Assembly: GCA_004794655.1 (NCBI GenBank)
Contig: SMMW01000087.1
Coordinates: forward strand, 2,117,501 to 2,181,500
Origin: Marisa cornuarietis
Lineage: Eukaryota; Mollusca; Gastropoda; Architaenioglossa; Ampullariidae
Length of the DNA: 64,000 bases
Direction: 5' to 3'
The notes beneath the pieces were generated by a model. That model saw only the letters and a list, made by a program, of their open reading frames with translations, had not been told where the DNA came from and did not search any database. Numbering within the stretch: position 1 is the first letter of the stretch; every line of letters begins with the position of its first letter. This document shows positions 13,301-24,900 of this stretch, one piece after another. The position numbers and the translations under genes were made by a program.

Positions 13301-14827
13301 GGTTTCATTTATTTTAGCAAGGAACACGCATGGCTGGCTCGAGGCGAGCGCTCACGCTTGCTTTCTTGACGCCAGTGAGGGCCCGTAAAATTTCCGGCCT
13401 GTTAACCTGTGCGTCCCTGGTTTTGTGTTCGTTTGATCGTTCAGGTAACAAACTAAAAAGTTTAAGGACCCAGGAATCATCCATCCCAGAGGGCAGGATA
13501 TCAAACAGATACCTCAACTTCATTTCACTTTTCTGCTTTTTTGTTTTTGTTTGCATAAGAGTTTGAGAAAGTAATAACATAGCATACGAATAGTTAACTA
13601 AGGGGGGGGGGAATCAATAACAACAGAATTAAACGTGGTATTGTAAAAACAAGATGGTCGACTCAGTGCAACGATAAACGACCTCTCGATCCCAGGCAAA
13701 AAATGAACAAAAACTTCTCCCAATGTTTTCGCAGTGCAAATCGAATCACTGCATATGCAGTTGCGGTGTTTGTCTTTGTTTCGGCAATTCTGGGATGTGT
13801 AGCATGGAGCACTACAGAGGATTCCCATCAAGGAATGAAGCGCGTGCCTGAGTGGGGATGGTCCAGGCTATTTGCGCGAGCAAGCGTGGAGACAGCGCAG
13901 GGCCGGTGCACCGTGAAGGCTAAATCCATTTATTATAACACTCTGTAATTAACTCATGTTATGCCTCTGAATAAGGCAGTTTGAAAGAAAGTTATAACGG
14001 AATGTTATCTCGTTTGGTCGCGAATAGTTATTGATTTTGTTTATTATTATTGTCGAATGCTGGCTTTGATGACAGGATCCCTTCCTATAGTTATCTCGTT
14101 CATGTCTTCATTGTGTTGCGGCCACAAAGCAGGCATCCATCTTTCATATGAACGCTTGGCAATGATGACGACAGTGTTATACTTTCGCTCCGTCCCGTGA
14201 TTGTCTGACTGAAAATCTCAGTAAAATGCTATCAATCCGCACGTGACAAAAGTACGCCTGACCTCGGTGCAGACACGCACTCCATTTCGAGTACACAAAG
14301 GTCAGTCTGATCTAGGTACAGCCTCCAGACACGACACCTCCCAGCGCTGCCTCCTGCTGCTCGATGCTTAACTGGCCATGGATGACAGGAGCTTCAGGTA
14401 TATTCTTCGTGTCCGATTAATTATGGCTAGAACTGATTGTAGGTTACTCTCACGCTAAAAAATCTGATCCTGACAATGACACATCATCATCATCATCATG
14501 TCGTGTTGTGTAGCACATTTCTCCCCCACACAATAGAGCTCAATGCGCTTTAACATAATGCACTGAAGCTGACAATATTTGTCAATTATGTTGAAAGTCT
14601 AAGCAATGCGTTAGGATAATTAGAAAATGTGTGAAGGTATATTGCAGCTGTCCTTCCAGCAGCAACTGCCGCAAGTTAACACCATTTTTCAGTTCCAAGT
14701 GCGGTGAATCAGGCGGTTATAGCTCGTCTGTCCTCTAGCTGATATTAAAACACGGCTAGCCTTCACGCCCCTGTATATGACACCTCTACTATGTAAGTAT
14801 TACAGAGCATGCAGTACATCCCCCAAC

Positions 14828-14907
14828 ATATATGTGACCACTAGCTCTATACACACGATACATGTGACTGCTAGCTTTATACACAAGATATATGTGACCA
14901 CTAGCTC
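14828..14907 (+). repeat. 30-bp tandem repeat, about 2.7 copies
   Basis: Units begin at 14828, 14858 and 14888 with exact 30-bp period and few substitutions; the core is ATATATGTGACCACTAGCT. Confidence 0.85.
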
Positions 14908-15106
14908 CGGCAGATCGCTGTGACAGGCATGAAGCAGGTCACGACAAGAACCAGAGCCCATAACAGCCATGACTGTCATAGTTCATGGCGATGGATGAAG
15001 CTACAGTAATGTAGGAGAATAGTCTCATGTTGTAACTGCTTGGTTAATACAACTTCTTTCTGTACGTAAGAGAACTCGTGATGTAAGTTTTCTAGATCCG
15101 TTTAAC

Positions 15107-15534
15107 AGCCGCCTGCAGTCCTGTTGGCGAGTGCTGAGCTACATGCACTGTGGTTGTATCTTTTTTACCTTTGCCTATTCTTGTATATAGCTGATAGACA
15201 CAGGCCACACTGCCAAACTGCACGATGACCACCTCTGATGACGATGACTCACTGATGTTGAGAGTGACCTTCACCTTGTGTTCTGCCAGTGGTGGGGAGT
15301 TGATGTCGTAGGGGTGACATTTGCTGGTGGAGAATAGGTTGAGATTCGAAACAAGCACAATGCTTTGTTACTGGTTTGTCTGACATAACTTTTGTCTGTC
15401 TTTAGCCTCTTGGCACTCTTGAATCTATGAACTATACTAGCTACTTGTTTTAGCCAGTCGTCTGTCCCGAGGCCCGTGTTGTCTCTCACCAGCCCTGAGT
15501 TCATATCTACAGCTCGGACAGCCATTGTGTCGTC
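15107..15534 (-). pseudogene. Unidentified protein-like segment with one frameshift
   Basis: After a polypyrimidine-rich acceptor (tgttcctatag) a minus-strand frame opens with MAVRAVDMNSGLVRDNTGLG at about 15523 and continues through TDDWLKQVASIVHRFKSAKR to NKALCLFR (about 15355). Protein-like sequence then continues in another frame as CHPYDINSPPLAEHKVKV, LNISESSSSEVVIVQFG and SVACVYQLYTRIGKGKK, to a stop at about 15107. The change of frame suggests a degraded exon or retrocopy, or a sequencing error in a real exon. I do not recognise the family. Confidence 0.35.
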
Positions 15535-16109
15535 TATAGGAACACAGAATACATCAACAGAGACTCGGGTCAAAGGAGCTGAAATCGCCAGAAGACTGCT
15601 AGTATCGATGCAATCACAAAGCAGAGAAAAACTGCATGAAAAGTTTAAAGCAAAGGACTGACTGTGTGATTTTCAAGATCTTCAGAAGAAACCGTTAGGC
15701 AGAAAAGACCGGCAGTCGACGGGAAATCTGAAAGTCGCAGAAGAAAACAAAAGTCAAACGGTCCTGCACAGCAACGACGCAACGAAAAAAATAAGCACCA
15801 GCCTACACAATGAGCACCAAAAACACAACAAACTAATAAAAAATACAAAAATTGCGGTGAGCCACCTCCCTCGAGGACGATAAATTTGTCTTGGGTGGAA
15901 TGGTTGCGTAGACATGTTTGTTGGCGTCAAGGAAACCAACATCTGTACCTTGGACAAGAGTTAGTGTTTATAGCTGTGTGCTTCGAGTCTTCGGCAGCGA
16001 TGAGGCATAAGAACAATTAGCAGCTTCTAAATATTTGGGGGGAAATCCTGAATATCGTCCTTTCAAGATGACATACTAACTACTACCACTATAAAGACAG
16101 GGAGGACAA

Positions 16110-16314
16110 TGTTCACAAGAAAGCAGGGGGTGGGGGAATTTGTGTTTCAAGCCGAGCCAGCATCTAAGGCTATATTACGGCAAGGCAGCCAGGCCTGTTA
16201 ATAGATGCCACATACAGAGAAAAAGCAGCGTGCCCGAGACAAGAGATGAACCCAGGACAGTCAATCTTCACTGTATCGGTTAAGATTCTCTAACCGTTGC
16301 GCCACCGGAACGCA
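16110..16314 (-). repeat. tRNA-derived SINE-like element, family A, near full-length copy
   Basis: The minus strand reads CCGGTGGCGCAACGGTTAG (box A-like), CCTGGGTTCATCTCTTG (box B-like), then TATGTGGCATCTATTAACAG, GGCTGCCTTGCC and a C-rich stretch, the same order as the 33.0 kb copy. This is the longest minus-strand match. Confidence 0.7.
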
Positions 16315-19300
16315 CACAAGGAAGCGCCCGAATGTTTGCGCAGAGATCTGCTTCCGACATAAGGCCTTGAGAGAAACAGTCTAGGCGTGATTGGAACGAT
16401 CGATCTGATCGTGATACAGGCTGTACGAAAGAGTAGGTGGGGTCGAGGTTAGGAAAGGGGACTGGAACCCCAGACAGGTGGCAGAGCAAGGTCGCGAGCG
16501 ACTGACATTTTTTTCAACCCTGATCGAGCGGCTGAGTCGACGACGGACGGGCCGAGAGCTCTCGGCGTTTGCCGCAATCAACGGCAGCAGCTCTGATGCT
16601 GCTTCCAAGGCCCGCAGTAAGCAAATTGCAGACGAATTCTTGTGCACGCATTGTTTTATTATTATTATTGTCTCTAAACAACAGAACGATGCAGTAGACA
16701 CACTGCTCACTTACAAAAGCAACAAACGGAAAAGAAAATTAATGAATGAAAACAAGAATGGATACAATTCAAAATTTTTAATAAAGGCTTGCGTACACAG
16801 CTTGGCCGAAGCCCCCACTGTCCAGCGACAGCCAATCAACGATGACCACGATGAGGATGTGGTGTTAACAGTTTGACTTCTCACTGATGAGATACTGACA
16901 GCCGACTTTTCACTGACGTGGAGGACATCTGTTGATGTGCGTGTACGTGCGCTCTTGTTTTTTGTTTCCTTCATGAGATCGAATGCTCACGTACCATTCC
17001 CTCCCCTACCACCACCGCCTTATACCACAACTTCCACATTCTATAACCAATGTCTCTGGCTGGGCTTAAGAGAAGCAGCAATTTTTTTCAACTATGTATC
17101 AAAAACAACTTATCATTGCACCACCTTCAAGCATCGGTTTCGATAACACTCCTACAAGAAACTGCGCGCATTGCATGTGGCACACCAATAGAGCACCCAG
17201 ACGGAGTTAATCCTCGCGTCAGGATTCACACACGCATTTAACTCATGCGCCAGCACCGGCACCACCCCGTAGTACACGTCAGCAGCGAACGTGCGTGACG
17301 CGAGGGCCGCATGCTCCTCGTGCCGGTGTCGGCGCCACGTGTTTGTAGACTTCGGACTAGCAGGCAAAATAAGTCTGCACGCTTCTCCACTCTAGCTGCA
17401 CCCATGCCCACGTGTTGAACTGCCGTCAGCGCAGTGTTCGTGGTTACAACCAACACCCTCATCAGAAGGCTTGAGGGTTGTGGGGGCGGGGGCTGTGGTT
17501 GAGGGGTGAGCTGCTGACAGACATGCATGTTGCGAGCCAAGACAAGTCTTTCTGCGTCTTGCTTGTTTTGCGATCCTCTGCCATGGCATCTCGCTTTCTG
17601 CGCGTCGCCTGCACATGTAAGTGATGCAATAGCAGGCACACGTGATCAGTGCTGATTGGTCAAGGGGGATGCGACGTACATAATAAGAGTCCGGCGCCTC
17701 TGACCTCTGTATCTATCGTTCCATCATGAATCGGGAAAAGAAAGCGAGAAAAGACTGTGCGAAACTCCAAACATGTGAAAAGGTTCCCTTTTTTTCTTTC
17801 TGAAAAGAATTTATCGATGTTTTGTCAACGATACCCGCCTGGCACCAAAGAATGTATTGACATAACGTCGGGACAAACTGACAAAATGTTAATGAATTCT
17901 TTGGCGCCAAAATTACCACGGAGGTCAGAGCCGTCTTGTCCGATTAGCAGAGGGGTATGAGCACAGAGTCGGAACCCAAAAGCGCGACGGTTTCACCCCC
18001 GTGTGACGCAGGCAACGTCCACCCCGTCGACCCAGCAGCCCGACTTGATCGAGGGTTGGGGAAAGGTAAAGTACTGAGAAGAGATGGGAGCCTAGAAAAG
18101 TGGAATCTCTAAAACAGCACCCCTTCCCTCTCCACCACCGACCTTTAAAAAAAAAAAGGTTAAGGGACGACCTATACCATTCTTATTTTTACACACACTC
18201 TTTCATCCGTAATAAAACAAGTATTTTATATTTTTAGTCCAAACAAATATGGCAATGGTTCAGTTAAAAAATATCAAACATGATCCTTCATCGAATACCT
18301 GTTATAAACTTGATCACAAAAAGTAACAGTTCAGCAATACTTTGCTTTGTGGAACCATGAAACAAAGCTAATGTCTCTACTAACACAAGGGGACATATAG
18401 GCCACATGGGTATTGCGCAGCGTACCACATGCCCAAACACTTGGTCACGGAGACAACAGCATCAACAATAAGATCCCTCCCAACTCCCGCTAAACCTTTC
18501 CTGCTCTCTCCACACAACACTCGCCATTAGCAGAAAGGCAGAAAGGTGCAGAGATGTGGAACATGATATGAAAAGAGGTCATTATAGACTGTCTGGTATG
18601 GCTTTATGCATAATCTTGCTTCACTCATAAAAGGTGAGACTGCAACAGATAAACCTCACTTTCAGACAACTTATCATAACGTCTCAACCTGTCCTCACTT
18701 ACCTTCTGATTCAGCTTGACATTATTATAACACCAACAGTAGACTTTGAACATAAATAATGCAAACCTGACACAGGACAATTTCAGTTTGTCAGTGCAAC
18801 AAAAACTCAATCCACTGTATAACAATTCTATAACATGCAGGGATCAACAAAATCATGAGAAAAACTGTCTGCATGTGGATGCAGACAATGACATGAAACT
18901 GATGAATATGGAGCTCGTGGAATCTCATTGAAAGTGTTAATGGCACTATAAGTGTTAATAGCACTAGACCGTGTTCGTTTTTGGATTCAGATGAATAACT
19001 AGATTATGTGGCAGTGATGAAAACCATCGTTAATGTCACTCTTTACCTGATTAACGACCAAACATAAGTACTTGCAACAGTTAGAGGTAGGGATCATCTC
19101 AGCTTGTAACTTCAATAACACTATTTCAAGTAACAGTCAAATAAAGAAAATATGCATGTTTTACTTTGTATCTTTTGCTCAGATAATTCAATCAGTAGCT
19201 GAAACCAAGCTTTGTGTGTGTGTGCGCTTGAAAATGGAATGTCACTAAATTATACAAATAACTCATATAATAACAAAATAAATTTTTTAAATCTTGAAAA

Positions 19301-20233
19301 GGTAAAGAACAATCCACCCAATCAATTCAGCAAAACTGAAAGATTAATGAGATTGAAAAACTTTTCAAAACCTGCACTTTTTTATCCTTTCAACTTATTT
19401 TCAATATTAAGGAAAAGGGATATGTACATTTTGGTCACATTTTGATTCCATTTTTTTATCTTCAGGATATGGTTTTCAAAAACTGTTATATGCTGCTTCA
19501 TTTTAACCTTTTCCGATCTGTTTTGACTCAAATAGCTCTAAGTTCTTGGCTGAAAATATGTGGTATCTTTGATATATTCAAACTTGCAGACAATGTATCT
19601 TAAGCCTAGCAGACTGAAAGTTTAGGACATATTGCAGGCTTGTATTTCAAAAAGGGAAGTGAACAAAAAAAATAAATCCCAGGCTTCCAGCTCCCAGGAA
19701 ATGATTGCACAGAAAGATCTCAATTACTCACATCAACCTGAGTCAACTTGCAAATTCCAGCTTGCCTACAGAGCCTCCAGCTCTCACACCACTGTACTCC
19801 TATTCGCCCAGTGTAACAAGTCAAACTTGCTTACTGACACATCTTCATTACATGCTGGTCTATTTGAGTGAAGACAGAATAGCACAACAGTAAAATACAA
19901 ATTGTACTGAAAATTTGATTGGCAATTATTCAAAACAAGTTTAACATTTCAATAAACACCTCCATGAAGAGATCGTACAAATATTTAACAATCCTTGGGA
20001 TACATCATGTACATCAAATAAGTATAAACCCTGATATGTTTATTACAAACCCTGTTGATATAATTGTCTGATTTGCATGCCTCAAAAACTTCCATGCCTT
20101 TATAGAGTGCTGTCCCCTAATACATCACTTACACCATTAAAATAACACTGTGAATAAAAGCTATTTGGCAAACTTTGCAACACCCTTCTTCCTCAATTAC
20201 ACCATTTCTCATCACTCTGTAGCTATACTTATT

Positions 20234-20580
20234 AGATACATAGTTGGTGTGTTCCCAAATAATAATGAGACTTCTATAGCGAACATCGAGGCAGGATCAA
20301 AGGCCGTTAGAAAAACAACAAGATACAATAATAATAAGTGCTGGGGCACAAGAAAGTCAGGACTGGAACAGATGAAGTATAATTTATCACGAAGCAGTCA
20401 AGGAAATCCCTGAAGCCCCCCCCCAAAAAAAGTAGACATGATGGCCTAACAACAGGCTGCTGGTAATATGTTCCAAGATCTACTGTGGTATCATGAAACC
20501 ACAGAATATCAAATGCTATAACTGCAATAATGTAGCAACTAATCTGAACAATGAGAAGGCTAGAAAAACTGAGGTAAATT
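20234..20580. repeat. Dispersed repeat, copy 1 (downstream of SLC18B1-like gene)
   Basis: About 345 bp aligns with 24095-24430 in the same orientation with long identical runs, for example AACAGATGAAGTATAATTTA and AAAATCCCTGAAGCC-type segments. On the minus strand both copies can be read as hydrophobic peptide with the shared string INYTSSVP and FRDFLD, but indels shift the frames. It may be a fragment of an unidentified membrane-protein gene or of a transposon. Confidence 0.6.
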
Positions 20581-20804
20581 GGTGGTGACGGTGACACTAT
20601 TTCATACTTTTATTTGCAGACTTGTCAAAGCCATTTACATTTAACTCATACAGCTATCTCAATTTAATGCCATGATATTTGTTTTTAGCAGAGAAACAAT
20701 ATTTATAATTTTCTTTGCATTATATAGGATAAAAGCATTTGGGGATTTCCCTTTCTGTAACTGTTTCCCATTATGCATAATACATGGGAACTCACTTCTC
20801 TATG

Positions 20805-21927
20805 TTTATTAGTTACCAGCAAATTAAACATCAGATAAACAACTGCATTTCTTTCAGCTTGAAACAAGCCTATTTAGAACACCAAGGTTACTTCTTATCA
20901 CAAGTTCTCATCTGTTGACTGAAAGCCAGATGGTACACCTGTCTTATGAGTGATAACATTAAAAATAATATATAATGTGAAAATGGAATACAAAAGGCAC
21001 AGAATTAAGGGTTAGCAACAACAAATGTAGACTTCTCTGCAACTGGACAGCAAAAGCTTTGATATATAAAATGACAATTCTAAAAGAATTTTCAGCGTTA
21101 TACATTATTTCTTCATATATCTAGAAGGAAAAATAAAGCAGGCATGACTGTCATATTCTATGATGATCCAAAAAACTAATAAGCATATTTTCAAATAATC
21201 ATGGACTATGAAAAAATTAATCTTGTATGGCAGCACCCACCAAAAGCACAAGTGCTGATGGAATCATTTCAAACTTACATGAGGTTGATCTAAGTGGGCA
21301 AGGTACAGTGCACTAAAAATGAGCTGTGTAAGACTGGCAGCTCTAAGAGCTTTCTATACAAAATCCTGATGTCTCAGTTGTTGAAAAAAAAAATTATGTT
21401 CAATTTTTAACTATAAATTACGTCCATAATTACATATATATATATACATATATATACACACACACATTAACAGTAGTTTTGATCAAATAGTAAACACCTA
21501 TCACAATAACGCCTTGAGTGATTCTGCTGACAGGAAAATTCCATTGGAAAGTGTGCTTGAAGTCAAAAGTGGATGTCAGCTGAAGAAATACAGGATTATG
21601 ATGACTTCAGACAAAAATTTAAAAAAATTAATGCGCAGCAAACAGAAAAATTACAGGTGTTTCAGACTATAGAGACAGAAATAGAAAGGTAAAGCCGATG
21701 AATGATTGGTTTGAATAAAAAAGTCACACAAGTCAAACATCTTTTCAAACAGATGCCACAAGCAGATGAAGAACAGCATGCCCGAGTTGAGAGCTGAACC
21801 CAGGATGGCCAACCCTCAATGTATTGGTGACTGTTGCGCTACTGAACCGCCCTTTATAGCTGTGAGTGAAAACAAGTTTAGCTATGGTCGTCAACATGTC
21901 ATTCCTATAAAGAGGCACTAAACTGCT
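20805..21927 (-). other. Probable 3' UTR of SLC18B1-like gene
   Basis: The first minus-strand AATAAA after the stop codon is at 20810-20805 (plus-strand tttatt); further ones occur at 20614-20609 and 20044-20039. The stretch is AT-rich with no further exon signal. A SINE-like copy (about 21750-21856) lies only about 70 nt past the stop codon and would be transcribed in sense. The true cleavage site is unknown. Confidence 0.35.
21750..21856 (-). repeat. tRNA-derived SINE-like element, family A, 3'-truncated copy
   Basis: Read on the minus strand it has GGCGGTTCAGTAGCGCAACAG and CCTGGGTTCAGCTCTCAACT, then TTGTGGCATCTGTTTG, matching the 33.0 kb copy in order. It stops at about 21750, before the C-rich 3' part. 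It lies in the likely 3' UTR of the SLC18B1-like gene in the same orientation. Confidence 0.65.
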
Positions 21928-24900
21928 TCACTCATTGTCTTGCATGCTGCTGCCGCTATTAGGACCATGTGATCTTGACACCGACGTACAACCAGCTGCA
22001 TTTTCCAATGTTTGAGGTCTGACATGCTCCTGAATTGGTGCTGAATCCCCAGAAAGATTAGGGAGACAGGTTTTTTCAATGACGACATATGATGCAAAGA
22101 AAACACCCTGCAACACAGCGAAATTAACCTTGAATTTAAGGATATGTTACACGTTCATACACCTTAAGTGATATACTAGTTCCTGATCATCACACTGTCA
22201 CCTGCGAATATGCATACACAAATCTGAATACACTGGACTTAAAATACATAAACTATTGCTGGCAATGCACTATATTTTGTAATAATTAAATACAGTGGCT
22301 TATTTACACTGATTCTGTCAAACTAATTTTGTTTCATTTTAGATTTTTATTAATACATCTTAAAAAGGACAGAAAAACCTGTTTTAAACTGCAATGTTAA
22401 TCTGTGATAATCTGCTAATGTTAAATACCAGAAATACATGTTTAAAAATGATGTTCTCGTACCAAACTAGAAGTCGATACAATAAAAACCCTCACAAATG
22501 ATACCAATAAATGCATGTCTTTCAAAATAGTTCCCTTCTTAATTTACAAATTTAAGATACTATCAAACCCCAGTAAAGACTGCTCATCTACTGAACTCTG
22601 TTCCAAAACACCAAAAATTAATTATAAGTAGTGAACATTCCAAAACACAGGATTTTGAAACAAGCAATAATTTACAGCCATTACACTTACTGAGACTGCA
22701 AACAAGCCAGCAGTGGTGGTTGCTGTGAATGCAAATCCTTTGTGTTCTTCTATAATGCTCCCTACAGTGGGTCCAATAAATGTCCTGTTATCACAAAGTC
22801 TTTTTGTAATAGAATCAGAATGCTAATAAATAAAAAACCGATAAAGATTATAATGAAGCAAAGTAGTAAATACAATATGTTGCTTACTTACCCTACAGAA
22901 AAGGCTGAGTTGAATAGGCCAGACACAATACCAAAGGTGTCAAGATTCTCCTCAAAACCTACACGTCTGTCAAACAGTTAATATACTTCAGTTCTGTTTA
23001 AGCTGCGTCTTAAAATAATACCCTAACAATCTCTTCATTTTTTAATTTACATATTTCAAAGCATTACGGTAAGAGTCTCTTTGCAGTAAATAGCAAACAA
23101 AAATAAAGGTGGCAACCCAGCAAACAAACCATTTCCCTTTTAATGATTTATTTTAAGGCTGTCCTGTTTCAATTTGAAAAACTGTTTTCTGAACTAGCAC
23201 AACCAAACTATAAAAACTTTGAAACATTAAAAATTGATAAAAGGTCTGTTTTAAACACTTACACCTGGCATAAAAGAGGTTTGCATTAGTTTAATACTAA
23301 ATAGAATTTGCATTTTCCAGAATGTACTTACTGTGCACCAATAAACAAACATCGCAGTGTTGGAACCAAAGTACAACCAATACCCAGTCCCATCAGCACC
23401 AGGCTGACAATGACCAGCCACAGCTCACTGTGCAAAATTCATTCATCAGTTCATCAAAACAAACATTGCTTAGAATGCTGGATACATTAACAGATTTAAC
23501 ATATAGGTCACACTTACTTTGCTTGTGCAAACAGTATTCAAATCAGAAACAGCAGGTGCAAATCTTCCAATTATTTCAGATTTAATGTGGTCTAGCATAC
23601 TCTTGTGGTAATGGGTGAATGTATGTAAATGTTAATGTGTATTAATATGTACTAAAAACATTTTGGTGGCCACTGATTTGGGATTTTTTTTTTTTTAAAG
23701 GAAAAAGCCAATTCATGCTAGGACAAAAAATTGACTTACTTTCATGAGAGTAAATAATGAGAGAAAGTCAGGGTAGCAGTTAATATATCTAAAATTTATT
23801 TTTTTTAAATGTCTTTTGCACAAATGCCATTAGTGCTATAAACCAATACCAAACAAGCACTTGCCTAGGAAGGAATGGTAGAAAAGAAGATGGACCCAAC
23901 ATGAGGAAGCCTATGCAATTTACAATGCTGCCAATTATGACAAGTGGGTAGAACAAACCCTGCATTATAAAACAATTTTTGACATGCTCATACTGCAAAA
24001 TTCTCTCTCTGAACTGAATCAAACTTGCCAAAACATATACACTACATAAAATACATTCTGTGTGCACGTGTTTGTATTTATAAAATAAATATAGAGATAC
24101 ATAGTAGGTGTGTTCCTATGTAATGCGACTTCTAAAGTAACCATTAAGGCAGGCCCTATGTCCTTTAGAAAAACACAAGATACAATAATAATAAATGCTG
24201 GGGCACAAGTCAATAAAGGAACAGATGAAGTATAATTTATCACTAAGTAGTCAAGAAAATCCCTGAAGCCAAAAAAAAGTAGATAAGATGGCCAAACAAT
24301 AGGCTGCAGGTATGTTCCAAAATCTACTGTGATAATATGAAACCACAGATAATACCAACTGCTATAACTCCAATGATGTAGCAACTAATCTGGACAGTGA
24401 GAAGGCTAGAAAAACAATTGAGGCAAGTTCAGCAGGGAAGCATGGGTACAGATACAAAGGGAGAGGAGTCAAGTGCTGGGTACATTTCGGTTCCTGGATT
24501 TCACCATGTTATTGCACACTAAAGGAAATTAGATAGTGAATCAGTGGAGATAGGGTACAACTACGTATGTATGTATGTATGTATGTATGTATATTATGTT
24601 TATTTATATGAGAGAAAGGGTGTGGTGAGGAGAGAGATATATCTCTTCTTTTTTTTTTCTTTTTAACACACATACACACTTCAAACAAATTGCAAAGCAA
24701 AAACCTACCTTAGTATCACTGAGATAACCCCAGAATGGTGCTGTTATGGCATACAAAGCTGCCTCTATCACAAAAATCAGGCCAATATACACTGTGCGCA
24801 AGGTGAACTGCACAGTGAAGACCAAATGTTTCCAGATATATGCAAGATCATATCAAAAACAAAACTGTTAATATTTCTATGTGGTCAAAAAGTGTGGTTT

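Larger units (their letters stand above)
13301..20233. other. Intergenic, no convincing gene
   Basis: Apart from the listed repeats and the protein-like segment at 15.1-15.5 kb, I find nothing assignable. The GC-rich piece at 17.15-17.7 kb has a 9-bp inverted repeat (17254-17262 and 17320-17328) but no coding evidence. A tRNA-like string at 17945-18000 is too degenerate to call. Confidence 0.55.

Noticed and set aside
13703..13948. 81-codon frame with one membrane-like helix
   Set aside because: A single hydrophobic stretch in a small frame is expected by chance; nothing upstream or downstream supports a gene.
16478..16876. 132-codon plus-strand frame
   Set aside because: Basic, low-similarity sequence with an Ile run from (ATT)n; no domain or splice partner.
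17238..17639. 133-codon minus-strand frame in a GC-rich patch
   Set aside because: Stop codons are rare in GC-rich DNA, so a frame of this length is unremarkable, and it lacks any family feature.
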